Below, one piece after another: positions 39,503 through 48,562 of a DNA stretch of 64,000 nucleotides (position 1 is the stretch's first letter; each line of letters starts with the position of its first letter). The stretch is from Streptomyces sp. Ag109_O5-1 (GTDB lineage Bacteria > Actinomycetota > Actinomycetes > Streptomycetales > Streptomycetaceae): positions 8,742,001 through 8,806,000 of the forward strand of contig NZ_RKQF01000001.1 in NCBI RefSeq assembly GCF_003814875.1, read 5' to 3'. Under the pieces are notes generated by a model. The model was not told the DNA's origin, did no database searches, and was given only the letters and a program-made list of their open reading frames with translations. The position numbers and the translations under genes are program-made.

Positions 39503-41299
39503 TCAGAAGACCGGCGTGCCGTTCCGCGTCAGCTTCCAGTCCACCGACGCGAAGTCCTTCGGGTCCAGCACGCCCTTGGCGGTCACCCACTCCGCGATCC
39601 GGGTGCGGATCTCCGTCGACTCCGACCACAGCTCCTTGGCCGAGGCGACGTACGGGAACGCGCCGCCGCCGTTGGCGCGGTAGTTGTTGACCGCGAGCAC
39701 GAACTGCTGCGCGTCGTCCAGGGCGGCACCGTCGTAGGTCAGGTTCCTGATCCGCGACCCGGCCGCCTGGGCGATGTCGATCTCGTACCTCAGGCCCGAG
39801 ACGTAGTCGTAGTTGTAGTCCGGGCGGTTGTTGGCGTTGGTCAGCTTCTCCACGTCGACGGCCGCGTCCGCCGCCGTCTGCACGAAGTACTCCGCCGAGT
39901 ACTCCAGGTACGCGCGGATCTGCACGCCCGTCATCAGCTTCGCGACCAGCGTGTTGTCGTACACGTACAGGCTCGACAGGTCCCGGATGGTCACGTTGCC
40001 GGCCGGGATCTCCGACGTCCGCGAGAACGGCGAGGCCTGCGCGATCACCGGCAGCGCGGCGTACTCGGTGCCCGTCAGGGCCGCCTTGACCACATCCTCC
40101 TGGACCTTGGTGATCAGGTCGATGATCGGGGCGTCCTTGTAACGGGCGTCGACCGTGGTGAGGGTGTCGGTCGCGGTGCCGACGACCTGGTTGACGTATG
40201 CGACGACCTTCGCGTGCTCGTCCTTGAGAAGGCGGGTGATCTTCGGGTCGTCGGCGACCGTGTTGGAGTTCAGCAGTGAGGCCGCGACCGACTCGACCTC
40301 CCACCTGCCCTTGCTGAACACCAGCTCGACGTCGAAGAGGGCGAGGCGCTCGGCGTAGCACAGCGGCTCGGAGAGCACGACGGTCTTGCCGGTGGCCTCG
40401 TTGGTGACCTTCAGCTCCGGGATCTCCACGTGCGCGTGGCCGACCAGGATCGCGTCGATGCCCGGCACCTGCCTTGCGACGTTGGCGGCCGCGTTCTCGA
40501 CGTACGGCACCTGGTCGCCGTAGGAGGAGGTGCCGGAGGAACCGGAGTGGGCCGAGACCACGACCACGTCGGCGCCCAGCGCCTTCAGCTTCGGCACCCA
40601 CTTCGCGGCCTGCTCCTCCAGACCGGGGAAGGCCAGCTTGCCCTGGACATAGGCCTTGTCCCAGATGGCGATGCCCGGGTTGGTCAGGCCGAGGACGGCG
40701 ACCTTGACCGGCGGGGCGCCCGGGACGTGGAACTGCTTGACGAAGTACGGCGGGAAGGCGGGCTTGAGGGTCTTGGCGTCGACCGCGTTGGCGCCGAGCA
40801 GCGGGAAGCGCAGCTGGTCCTCGAACTTGCGCAGGGTCTCGATGCCGTAGTTGAACTCGTGGTTGCCGAGCGCCGCAGCGTCGTACCCGATCGCGTTCAT
40901 GGCCTGCGCCATCGGGTGCACCGGGCCGCCCTTGGCGGTGATCGGGTCGACCTTGGCGTAGTAGTACGTCAGCGGGGTGCCCTGGATGGTGTCACCGGCG
41001 TCCAGGAGCAGCGTGTTGCAGCGGCCCTTCTCCTTGCGTACCTGCTCGACCAGGGTGGAGATGCGTGCCAGGCCCATCGCGTTGCCGGCCTTGTCGGAGT
41101 ACTCCGCGTCCTTGAAGTAGTCCCAGTTGAAGACATGCCCGTGCAGGTCGGTGGTGCCCATGACGGTGAGGGAGTAGCGCTTGGCAGGCTTCGGCGGGCG
41201 CGGCGCGGCCTGTGCCGGAGCCGCCGCCGCACCGGCGACCGCCACTCCCGCCCCGGTGGCGGCGGACTTCTTCAGGAACTTCCGGCGGTTCAAGGGCAT
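39503..41299 (-). CDS. Tat-exported 5'-nucleotidase / metallophosphoesterase
   Basis: A 598-residue two-domain 5'-nucleotidase of the UshA type. The N-terminus RRKFLKK followed by a hydrophobic Ala-rich stretch and AQAAP is a twin-arginine signal, so the enzyme folds before export. The metallophosphoesterase domain has TTDLHGHVFNWD, LDAGDTIQGTP, GNHEFNYG and GHAHVEIPE; the C-terminal substrate domain includes VNNYRANGGGAFP. It hydrolyses extracellular nucleotides or cyclic phosphates for phosphate and nucleoside uptake. ATG at 41299 with GAGGAG eight bases upstream is preferred to an earlier in-frame ATG. Confidence 0.92.
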   Translation of the reverse strand: MPLNRRKFLKKSAATGAGVAVAGAAAAPAQAAPRPPKPAKRYSLTVMGTTDLHGHVFNWDYFKDAEYSDKAGNAMGLARISTLVEQVRKEKGRCNTLLLDAGDTIQGTPLTYYYAKVDPITAKGGPVHPMAQAMNAIGYDAAALGNHEFNYGIETLRKFEDQLRFPLLGANAVDAKTLKPAFPPYFVKQFHVPGAPPVKVAVLGLTNPGIAIWDKAYVQGKLAFPGLEEQAAKWVPKLKALGADVVVVSAHSGSSGTSSYGDQVPYVENAAANVARQVPGIDAILVGHAHVEIPELKVTNEATGKTVVLSEPLCYAERLALFDVELVFSKGRWEVESVAASLLNSNTVADDPKITRLLKDEHAKVVAYVNQVVGTATDTLTTVDARYKDAPIIDLITKVQEDVVKAALTGTEYAALPVIAQASPFSRTSEIPAGNVTIRDLSSLYVYDNTLVAKLMTGVQIRAYLEYSAEYFVQTAADAAVDVEKLTNANNRPDYNYDYVSGLRYEIDIAQAAGSRIRNLTYDGAALDDAQQFVLAVNNYRANGGGAFPYVASAKELWSESTEIRTRIAEWVTAKGVLDPKDFASVDWKLTRNGTPVF

Positions 41300-41541
41300 C
41301 TCTGCTTCTCCTCGGGAAACGGTCAACGACGCGCGTAGATTCTGACCCGGACATGACCGACATCAAAAGGTCCTGGAGGTTGCGATCTGGTGACCTGATC
41401 GGTGAATCGGCGGCCGCATTCAACAAGTGCGAGATGCTCATAGGAGCGGGGCACCGCACAATTCAACACTTGTCAATAGGCCTTCACGCAAAGGTTGTTG
41501 GGTCGTCATGTAGCGCCAATTCTCTACCCGTCGGTAAGGCC

Positions 41542-41547
41542 TAGGCT
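41542..41547 (+). promoter_or_regulatory. -10 element of a leaderless pyk promoter
   Basis: TAGGCT ends six bases before the pyk ATG, placing the transcription start at the A of the ATG. There is no ribosome site, so the message is probably leaderless. Confidence 0.55.
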
Positions 41548-41553
41548 CGAACC

Positions 41554-42990
41554 ATGCGCCGAGCAAAGATCGTTTGTACTCTGGGGCCCGCCACCGACTC
41601 GTACGACCAGATCAAGGCACTGGTCGAGGCCGGAATGGACGTCGCCCGATTCAACCTCAGTCACGGCGGCTACGCCGAGCACGAGGAGCGTTACCGGCGG
41701 GTGCGCAAGGCCTCCGACGAGACCGGTCGCAGCGTCGGGATGCTCGCCGACCTTCAAGGCCCGAAGATTCGGCTCGGCCGTTTCACCGAGGGGCCCGTAC
41801 TCCTCGAACGCGGTGACACGTTCGTCATCACGGTGGAGGAGGGCGCCGAGGGCGACCGCGGCCAGTGCGGAACGACGTACGCGGGCCTGGCCGGCGACGT
41901 CACCCCCGGTGAGCGTGTCCTCGTCGACGACGGCAAGGTCTGCCTGGAGGTCACCCACGTCGACGGCCCCCGGGTGCACACCACGGTCATCGAGGGCGGC
42001 ATGGTCTCCGACCACAAGGGCCTCAACCTCCCCGGTGTCGCCGTCTCCGTGCCCGCACTCTCCAAGAAGGACGAGGAGGACCTGCGCTGGGCGCTGCGCA
42101 CCGGCTTCGACGTCATCGCCCTCTCCTTCGTGCGCAGCGGCCGCGACGTCCTGGATGTCCACCGCATCATGGACGAGGAGGACCGCCGCCTCCCGGTGAT
42201 CGCCAAGGTCGAGAAGCCGCAGGCCGTCGAGAACATCGACGACATCGTGGCGGCCTTCGACGGCATCATGGTCGCGCGCGGCGACCTGGGCGTGGAGATG
42301 CCCCTGGAGCAGGTGCCGATCGTCCAGAAGCGTGCCGTCAAGCTCGCCAAGCGCAACGCCAAGCCGGTCATCGTCGCCACCCAGATGCTCGACTCGATGA
42401 TCGACAACTCCCGCCCCACCCGTGCCGAGGCCTCCGACGTCGCCAACGCGGTCATCGACGGCACGGACGCGGTGATGCTCTCGGGCGAGACCAGCGTCGG
42501 CAAGTACCCGATCGAGACCGTGCGCACCATGGCGAAGATCGTCGAGGCCGCGGAGGAGGACATCCTCGCCAAGGGCCTGCCGGAGCTGACCGAGAGCAAC
42601 AAGCCCCGCACCCAGGGCGGCGCGGTCGCCCGGGCCGCTGCCGAGATGGGCGACTTCCTGGGTGCGAAGTTCCTGGTCGCGTTCACCCAGTCGGGAGACA
42701 CGGTCCGCCGGCTCTCCCGCTACCGTTCGCCGATCCCGCTGCTCGCCTTCACCCCGGAACCGGCCACCCGATCCCAGCTCAACCTCACCTGGGGCGTCGA
42801 GACCTTCCTCGGCCCGCACGTGGACTCGACGGACAAGATGGTCGACCAGGTCGACGAACTGCTGCTGAAGTACGGGCGCTGCGAGAAGGGCGACATCGTG
42901 GTCATCACGGCGGGCTCCCCGCCCGGAGTCTCCGGCTCGACCAACATGGTCCGGGTGCACCACATCGGCGAGGACGACAGCCCCAAGTGA
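41554..42990 (+). CDS. pyk: Pyruvate kinase
   Basis: A 478-residue pyruvate kinase catalysing PEP plus ADP to pyruvate plus ATP. It starts with RRAKIVCTLGPATDSYDQIK, has the active-site signature VIAKVEKPQAVENIDDIV, MVARGDLGVEMPLEQVPI, and the C-terminal allosteric domain ending in VITAGSPPGVSGSTN. Length is normal. The ATG sits six bases after a TAGGCT -10 element with no ribosome site. A strong hairpin follows the stop. Confidence 0.97.
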   Translation: MRRAKIVCTLGPATDSYDQIKALVEAGMDVARFNLSHGGYAEHEERYRRVRKASDETGRSVGMLADLQGPKIRLGRFTEGPVLLERGDTFVITVEEGAEGDRGQCGTTYAGLAGDVTPGERVLVDDGKVCLEVTHVDGPRVHTTVIEGGMVSDHKGLNLPGVAVSVPALSKKDEEDLRWALRTGFDVIALSFVRSGRDVLDVHRIMDEEDRRLPVIAKVEKPQAVENIDDIVAAFDGIMVARGDLGVEMPLEQVPIVQKRAVKLAKRNAKPVIVATQMLDSMIDNSRPTRAEASDVANAVIDGTDAVMLSGETSVGKYPIETVRTMAKIVEAAEEDILAKGLPELTESNKPRTQGGAVARAAAEMGDFLGAKFLVAFTQSGDTVRRLSRYRSPIPLLAFTPEPATRSQLNLTWGVETFLGPHVDSTDKMVDQVDELLLKYGRCEKGDIVVITAGSPPGVSGSTNMVRVHHIGEDDSPK

Positions 42991-42994
42991 CGCC

Positions 42995-43027
42995 GATGGG
43001 CCCCTCCGTCAAACGGAGGGGCCCATC
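42995..43027. terminator. Rho-independent-type terminator after pyk
   Basis: GATGGGCCCCTCCG (42995-43008), loop TCAAA, CGGAGGGGCCCATC (43014-43027): a perfect 14-bp stem, four bases after the pyk stop, followed by ATTTA. Confidence 0.9.
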
Positions 43028-43068
43028 ATTTACACGAATTTATTGCGACCTTGGAATCCAAGGAAAAG

Positions 43069-43143
43069 TGCCCCGGGTCGGACTCGAACCGACACTGTAC
43101 GGGTTTTGAATCCGTTGCCTGCTGCCAATTGGGCTACCGGGGC
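43069..43143 (-). tRNA. tRNA with CAA anticodon (tRNA-Leu by anticodon) with short variable arm
   Basis: Read on the minus strand the cloverleaf is clear: a 7-bp acceptor stem GCCCCGG/CCGGGGC, D-arm with GCC/GGC and GG in the loop, T-arm GTCGG-TTCGAGT-CCGAC, and discriminator A. The anticodon loop is TTCAAAA, giving CAA, closed by four pairs (ACGG/CCGT) with an A-C mismatch next to the loop. The variable region is only five bases (ACAGT), unlike normal leucine tRNAs, which have a long extra arm. CCA is not encoded. No closing mutation elsewhere is seen, so it looks functional but atypical. Confidence 0.85.
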
Positions 43144-43199
43144 TCGAAGAATCAAAGGTTATCCCCGACCCTCCGCGCGTCCACCATACCGTAGCTAGG

Positions 43200-43205
43200 T
43201 AGGCT
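43200..43205 (+). promoter_or_regulatory. -10-like element for the ANTAR regulator
   Basis: The TAGGCT-type element within GCTAGGTAGGCTCTTGTC lies about 40 bp before the GTG of the response regulator; GAGGAG at 43230-43235 is its ribosome site. Confidence 0.4.
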
Positions 43206-43243
43206 CTTGTCAGCAGTACCCCTGCCCTGAACGAGGAGCCCCA

Positions 43244-43900
43244 GTGACCGCCGCCGAGTCGCCCCAGCCAGTCGACGCACCCGACGACGACAAGTCGCAC
43301 GTGCCTCCGCTGACGACACGTGTCGTCATTGCCGAGGACGAGGCCCTGATCCGGCTCGACCTGAAAGAGATGTTGGAAGAGGAGGGGTACACCGTCGTCG
43401 GCGAGGCCGGTGACGGCGAGCAGGCCGTGGAACTCGCCCGCGAGCACCGCCCCGACCTGGTCATTCTCGACGTCAAGATGCCCAAGCTGGACGGTATCTC
43501 GGCGGCCGAGAAGATCGCCGAGGAGTCCATCGCCCCGGTCCTGATGCTCACCGCCTTCTCGCAGCGCGACCTGGTCGAGCGGGCGCGTGACGCCGGTGCG
43601 ATGGCGTACCTCGTCAAGCCGTTCAGCAAGAGCGATGTCGTCCCCGCGATCGAGATGGCCGTCTCCCGCTTCAGCGAGCTGAAGCAGTTGGAGGCGGAGG
43701 TCGCCGACCTCACCCAGCGCCTGGAGACCCGCAAGCTGGTCGACCGCGCGAAGTCCATCCTCCAGACCGAGTACGGCCTGACCGAGCCGGCCGCGTTCCG
43801 CTGGATCCAGAAGACGTCGATGGACCGCCGCATGTCGATGCAGCAGGTCGCGGAGGCGGTCATCGCGGACAGCCAGGAGAAGAAGTCCAACAAGGGCTGA
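43244..43900 (+). CDS. pdtaR: ANTAR-domain response regulator, PdtaR-like
   Basis: A 218-residue two-domain regulator. The receiver domain has VVIAEDEALIRLDL, the phosphoacceptor Asp in LVILDVKMPKLDG, LMLTAFSQ, and YLVKPF. The C-terminal ANTAR domain (about residues 140-205) binds RNA hairpins and acts by antitermination. It resembles mycobacterial PdtaR (Rv1626), partner of the sensor PdtaS. No kinase gene is adjacent. GTG start with GAGGAG eight bases upstream; about 28 disordered residues precede the receiver domain. Confidence 0.9.
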   Translation: MTAAESPQPVDAPDDDKSHVPPLTTRVVIAEDEALIRLDLKEMLEEEGYTVVGEAGDGEQAVELAREHRPDLVILDVKMPKLDGISAAEKIAEESIAPVLMLTAFSQRDLVERARDAGAMAYLVKPFSKSDVVPAIEMAVSRFSELKQLEAEVADLTQRLETRKLVDRAKSILQTEYGLTEPAAFRWIQKTSMDRRMSMQQVAEAVIADSQEKKSNKG

Positions 43901-43920
43901 CCCGCACACGTACGAACGCC

Positions 43921-43955
43921 AAGGCCCGTGCTCCGGAGAAGGGAGCACGGGCCTT
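43921..43955. terminator. Terminator after pdtaR
   Basis: AAGGCCCGTGCTCC (43921-43934) pairs with GGAGCACGGGCCTT (43942-43955), followed by TGTG; 20 bp after the stop codon. Confidence 0.85.
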
Positions 43956-43973
43956 TGTGACGCTGTTGAGGGG

Positions 43974-44050
43974 CAGCGCCCCTTCAGGGGCGCGGGGCTG
44001 TTGTCGATTTGCGGCTACCGCCGCGTGGGACCAGCCCCCACGCACCCGCG
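43974..44050. repeat. Dispersed Streptomyces repeat, variant with internal insertion
   Basis: GCGCCCCTTCAGGGGCGCGG followed, after a GC-rich palindromic insertion (TTGCGGCTACCGCCGC), by CAGCCCCCACGCACCCGCGG. Same family as the copies at 3948, 18003 and 29065. It lies between the convergent pdtaR and livF genes. Confidence 0.7.
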
Positions 44051-44063
44051 GACGACCGACTGC

Positions 44064-44780
44064 CTAGTCCTCGCCCAAATAGGCCTTGCGAACCGACTCG
44101 TCGTGCAGCAGATCCTGCCCACTGCCCGACAGCACGATGTTGCCGACCTCCATGACATGCCCCTGGTCGGCCAGCGACAGCGCCGCCTGCGCGTTCTGCT
44201 CGACCAGCAGGATCGTCGTGCCCGTCGACTTCAGCTCGGAGATCGTCGCCATGATCTTCTGCATCATGATCGGCGACAGCCCCATGGACGGCTCGTCCAG
44301 CATCAGCAGCTTCGGCTGGGACATCAGCGCCCTGCCCATCGCCAGCATCTGCTGCTCACCGCCCGAGAGCGTGCCCGCGGCCTGCTTGCGCCGCTCCCCG
44401 AGGATCGGGAAGAGGTCGTAGGCCCGCTGGATGTCCCGCTCGATGCCCGCCTTGTCCTTGCGGAGGAACGCACCGAGCTGGAGGTTCTCCGCGATGGTCA
44501 GGCGGGGGAAGATGTGCCGGCCCTCGGGGGAGTGGGCCAGCCCGAGCGCGACGATCTTGTGCGCCGGGACCCCGCTGAGCGGCTTGCCGTCGAAGACGAC
44601 CTTCCCCGAGGCGGGCTTGAGCAGGCCCGACAGGGTGCGCAGGGTCGTCGTCTTGCCGGCGCCGTTGGTGCCGATGAGAGTGACGACCTGGCCGGCCTCG
44701 ACACTGAACGAGATGCCCTTGACGGCCTCGATCTTGCCGTAGGCGACCCTGAGGTCCTCGACCTCCAGCAGTGCGGTCAC
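44064..44780 (-). CDS. livF: Branched-chain amino acid ABC transporter ATP-binding protein LivF
   Basis: A 238-residue ABC ATPase: Walker A GTNGAGKTTTLRTLSG, signature LSGGEQQMLAMGRAL, Walker B LLMLDEPSMGL. LivF and LivG together power import of leucine, isoleucine, valine or related compounds through LivHM. The GTG start overlaps the livG stop (GTGA). Last gene of the leftward liv operon. Confidence 0.95.
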   Translation of the reverse strand: MTALLEVEDLRVAYGKIEAVKGISFSVEAGQVVTLIGTNGAGKTTTLRTLSGLLKPASGKVVFDGKPLSGVPAHKIVALGLAHSPEGRHIFPRLTIAENLQLGAFLRKDKAGIERDIQRAYDLFPILGERRKQAAGTLSGGEQQMLAMGRALMSQPKLLMLDEPSMGLSPIMMQKIMATISELKSTGTTILLVEQNAQAALSLADQGHVMEVGNIVLSGSGQDLLHDESVRKAYLGED

Positions 44781-45724
44781 TGGGTCTCTCCCTTGGTGGT
44801 GCTGTCCGCCTCGGTGCTCTCCGCGTCGGCGTCCTCCGCGTCGGCTGCCGGGGCTGCGTCGGAGGGCGGGGCCGCGTCGGCGGTCCGGTCCTCGGCGACA
44901 GCCTCCGCGGCGGCCTCCGCGGCCTCGACCTCGGCGGCCTCCGCCGTCCCGGGGTCGCCCTCGAACGGCTCGCCCAGGTAGGCGGCGACGACACGCTCGT
45001 CGGCCTGGACGACGTCGGAGGTGCCCTCGACGAGCTTCTCGCCCTGGACGAGGACGGCGACCCGGTCGCAGAGGTTGAAGATGAACCGCATGTCGTGCTC
45101 GATGACGAGGACGGCGATGCCCCTGTCCCGGATGGCGAAGACCAGTTCCTCGGTGGCCCGGGTCTCCTGCGGGTTCATGCCCGCGGTCGGCTCGTCGAGC
45201 AGCAGCAGGCCCGGCTCGCTCGCCAGTGCCCGGGCGATCTCCAGCTTGCGCTGCTCGCCGTAGGGCAGGTTGCGCGCGAGGTGGTCACGCTTGCCCGCCA
45301 GGCCGATGAACTCCAGGAGCTCCATGGCCTTCGCCTCGGACTCCTTCTCGGCCTTGCGGAAGCCGGGACCGCGCAGCAGCGCGGACCACAGACCCTCCTT
45401 GGTCCGCGTGTGACGGCCCACGAGGACGTTCTCCAGGACGGTCATGTTGGCGAAGAGCCGGATGTTCTGGAACGTGCGCGCGATGCCCGCCTGGGTCACC
45501 AGGTGCGGCTTGGGCGGCAGCACCTTGCCCTGGTAGGAGACCGTGCCCTCGGTGGGGATGTACAGACCGGTGAGGCAGTTGAAGAAGGTGGTCTTGCCGG
45601 CGCCGTTCGGGCCGATCAGGCCGACGATCTCGCCGCTGTTGACCGTGAAGTCCACGGAACGGACAGCGGTCAGGCCACCGAAGCGCATCGTGACGTCACG
45701 GGCTTCGAGTACAGGTGTCGTCAT
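44777..45724 (-). CDS. livG: Branched-chain amino acid ABC transporter ATP-binding protein LivG with acidic tail
   Basis: A 315-residue ABC ATPase: Walker A GPNGAGKTTFFNCLTG, LPYGEQRKLEIARAL in place of a canonical signature as usual for LivG, and Walker B LLLLDEPTAGMNP. The usual length is about 255; the last 60 residues are a disordered Ala/Glu/Asp tail. ATG at 45724 is six bases after the livM stop. Confidence 0.95.
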   Translation of the reverse strand: MTTPVLEARDVTMRFGGLTAVRSVDFTVNSGEIVGLIGPNGAGKTTFFNCLTGLYIPTEGTVSYQGKVLPPKPHLVTQAGIARTFQNIRLFANMTVLENVLVGRHTRTKEGLWSALLRGPGFRKAEKESEAKAMELLEFIGLAGKRDHLARNLPYGEQRKLEIARALASEPGLLLLDEPTAGMNPQETRATEELVFAIRDRGIAVLVIEHDMRFIFNLCDRVAVLVQGEKLVEGTSDVVQADERVVAAYLGEPFEGDPGTAEAAEVEAAEAAAEAVAEDRTADAAPPSDAAPAADAEDADAESTEADSTTKGETQ

Positions 45725-45730
45725 GGTTCC

Positions 45731-47509
45731 TTACGCCCCTGCCTTGGTGACGGCCGGATCGTCGCTCAGCGTCGCCTGCGCCGGTACGTCGAGCTGGCCG
45801 GTCTCGTGGAACTCCAGCTGGCGGCGGCGGTTGGCGATGATGCCCTCCGGCCGGAAACGCATCAGCAGGATCAGCGCGATACCGAACGCGAACAGCTCGT
45901 AGTTCTGCAGGAACTGGAGCTTTTCCGGGACCAGGTAGAGCACGCTCGCGCCGAGCAGCGGGCCGCTGACGGTGCCCATGCCGCCGAGGACGACGGCGGC
46001 CAGCAGGAAGGCCGAGTTGGGCGGGGCGGCGCCGGCGAACTGGTACGGCTGCGGGTTCACGCTGTAGTTGACGTGGGCCATCACGGTGCCGGCGAGGCCC
46101 GCGAGGGAGGCGCCGAGGGCGAAGGCGACCAGCTTGACGCGGAAGCCGTTGATGCCCATGGCGGTCGCGGCGGTCTCGTCCTCGCGGATGGCGATCCACG
46201 AGCGGCCGATACGGGAGTCGGCGGCGCGGGTGAAGACGAGTACGACGATCGCCGTGACGATGAGCATCAGGAACAGGTAGTTGGCGAACCGGCCCAGGCT
46301 GTGCCCGAGGATGTTGTGCGACTCGCCCAGGTTGAACCCGAGGATGTCCAGGTCCGGGATCTGGGTGATGCCGTTCGGGCCACGGGTGATGTTCGGACCC
46401 GAGGTGCCGTCGAGGTTGTTGACGGTGATACGGAAGATCTCACCGAAGCCGAGGGTGACGATGGCCAGATAGTCGCCGCGCAGCCGCAGGGTCGGCGCGC
46501 CGATCAGCACACCGAAGACCAGCGAGGCGGCCATGCCGGTCAGGGCGGCGGCCCAGAACGGGAAGTGCACACCGGAGAACCGGGAGTACTCCGAGCCGGA
46601 GACCAGGGCGGCCGCGTAGGCGCCGACGCCGAGGAAGGCGACGTAACCGAGGTCGAGCAGACCGGTGAGGCCGACGACGATGTTCAGGCCGAGGGCGACG
46701 GTGGCGAAGATCAGGATGTTCACGCCGACGTTGGCGTTGTGGTCGTCGCCCTGGGTGAAGGGGAAGATCACGGCGGCGACGAAGGCGAGCGCCGAGGCGA
46801 AACCCTTGTGGTGGGCCGCGGCGGTCGCGAAGCGGTCGACGAGGCCGGTGTGCATGAGGCCCCAGGCGGCGAAGACGAGCAGCAGCAGATAGCCGATGAA
46901 GGTCTCGCTCGCGTCGTTGTCGATGCCGATCCCGTAGCTGAAGGCCACCAGGCCGAGCGCGACGCCGACCGTGATGACGATGCGGTCGACGAGCGGCGAC
47001 GCCTTGCCGGGAGCGGGCAGTTGGGGCTTGGTCAGGTAACCGCGGATGCCGGTGCCCGGAGCCGGGTGGGGCAGCGCGAGGGCACCGACGACGGGCAGCG
47101 CGGAGGCCGCCATCGCCACGTAGGCACCGGGGTCGAGGTTGACCAGGCCGCCGAGGTCGACGGCGATGGCGATGCCGGTGAACCAGCAGACGGCGAACGC
47201 CGACAGGGCCGTCAGGAAGACCGGGGAGGTGGCGTTCGCCGGGTTCAGCCGGCGCAGCCACTTGATGTCCCACAGGGTGAGCCCGAACAGCAGGGTGAGG
47301 GCGCCGCCCACGAGGGCGAGGATCTGCAGGCCGGCCGGGTAGCCGTAGACGGTCAGGTCGCCGGGGAAGTCGGACGTCCAGGTCCAGCTGAGGAAGGTGC
47401 TGGCGATGGTGCCCACGGCGCCCACGACGATGAGCAGCCGGGCGAGGGACCGGGGCAGCGGGACCGGCCCGTGCTCCGTCGCCGCCGGGGAGTTGGTGGT
47501 GTCGGTCAT
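45731..47509 (-). CDS. livM: Branched-chain amino acid ABC transporter permease LivM with long N-terminal membrane extension
   Basis: A 592-residue permease. The canonical LivM domain occupies the C-terminal part: ALGLNIVVGLTGLLDLGYVA, the inner-membrane EAA-like loop around TAATAMGINGFRVKL, and LLLGGMG-type LAAVVLGGMGTVSGPLLGA. About 230 residues with several additional hydrophobic segments precede it, so the protein is longer than the usual 350-420. Start ATG 47509 is used; a GTG at 47518 overlapping the livH stop (GTGA) would add three residues and give coupling. Confidence 0.92.
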   Translation of the reverse strand: MTDTTNSPAATEHGPVPLPRSLARLLIVVGAVGTIASTFLSWTWTSDFPGDLTVYGYPAGLQILALVGGALTLLFGLTLWDIKWLRRLNPANATSPVFLTALSAFAVCWFTGIAIAVDLGGLVNLDPGAYVAMAASALPVVGALALPHPAPGTGIRGYLTKPQLPAPGKASPLVDRIVITVGVALGLVAFSYGIGIDNDASETFIGYLLLLVFAAWGLMHTGLVDRFATAAAHHKGFASALAFVAAVIFPFTQGDDHNANVGVNILIFATVALGLNIVVGLTGLLDLGYVAFLGVGAYAAALVSGSEYSRFSGVHFPFWAAALTGMAASLVFGVLIGAPTLRLRGDYLAIVTLGFGEIFRITVNNLDGTSGPNITRGPNGITQIPDLDILGFNLGESHNILGHSLGRFANYLFLMLIVTAIVVLVFTRAADSRIGRSWIAIREDETAATAMGINGFRVKLVAFALGASLAGLAGTVMAHVNYSVNPQPYQFAGAAPPNSAFLLAAVVLGGMGTVSGPLLGASVLYLVPEKLQFLQNYELFAFGIALILLMRFRPEGIIANRRRQLEFHETGQLDVPAQATLSDDPAVTKAGA

Positions 47510-47514
47510 GCTGC

Positions 47515-48453
<939 letters not shown>

Positions 48454-48500
48454 CGCATGGCCTCCATGTGGTGGGGAGAGTCAGGGGGGCGGTAGAGGGC

Positions 48501-48537
48501 GGGCCGCGCGGTGACGGTGGTCTGTGCCGCGCGGCCC
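48501..48537. terminator. Intra-operon hairpin between livK and livH
   Basis: GGGCCGCGCGG (48501-48511) pairs with CCGCGCGGCCC (48527-48537). Placed after livK and before livHMGF, it could be a partial terminator or RNA-stabilising 3' structure that raises binding-protein levels. Confidence 0.65.
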
Positions 48538-48562
48538 TGGTGAAGCGATGTGCTTCGGTTGG

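Noticed and set aside
41389..41407. PHO-box-like direct repeats (GGTCACC and ATTCACC on the minus strand) upstream of the 5'-nucleotidase
   Set aside because: The repeat offset is 12 rather than the 11 bp required for PhoP boxes, and each unit has a mismatch.
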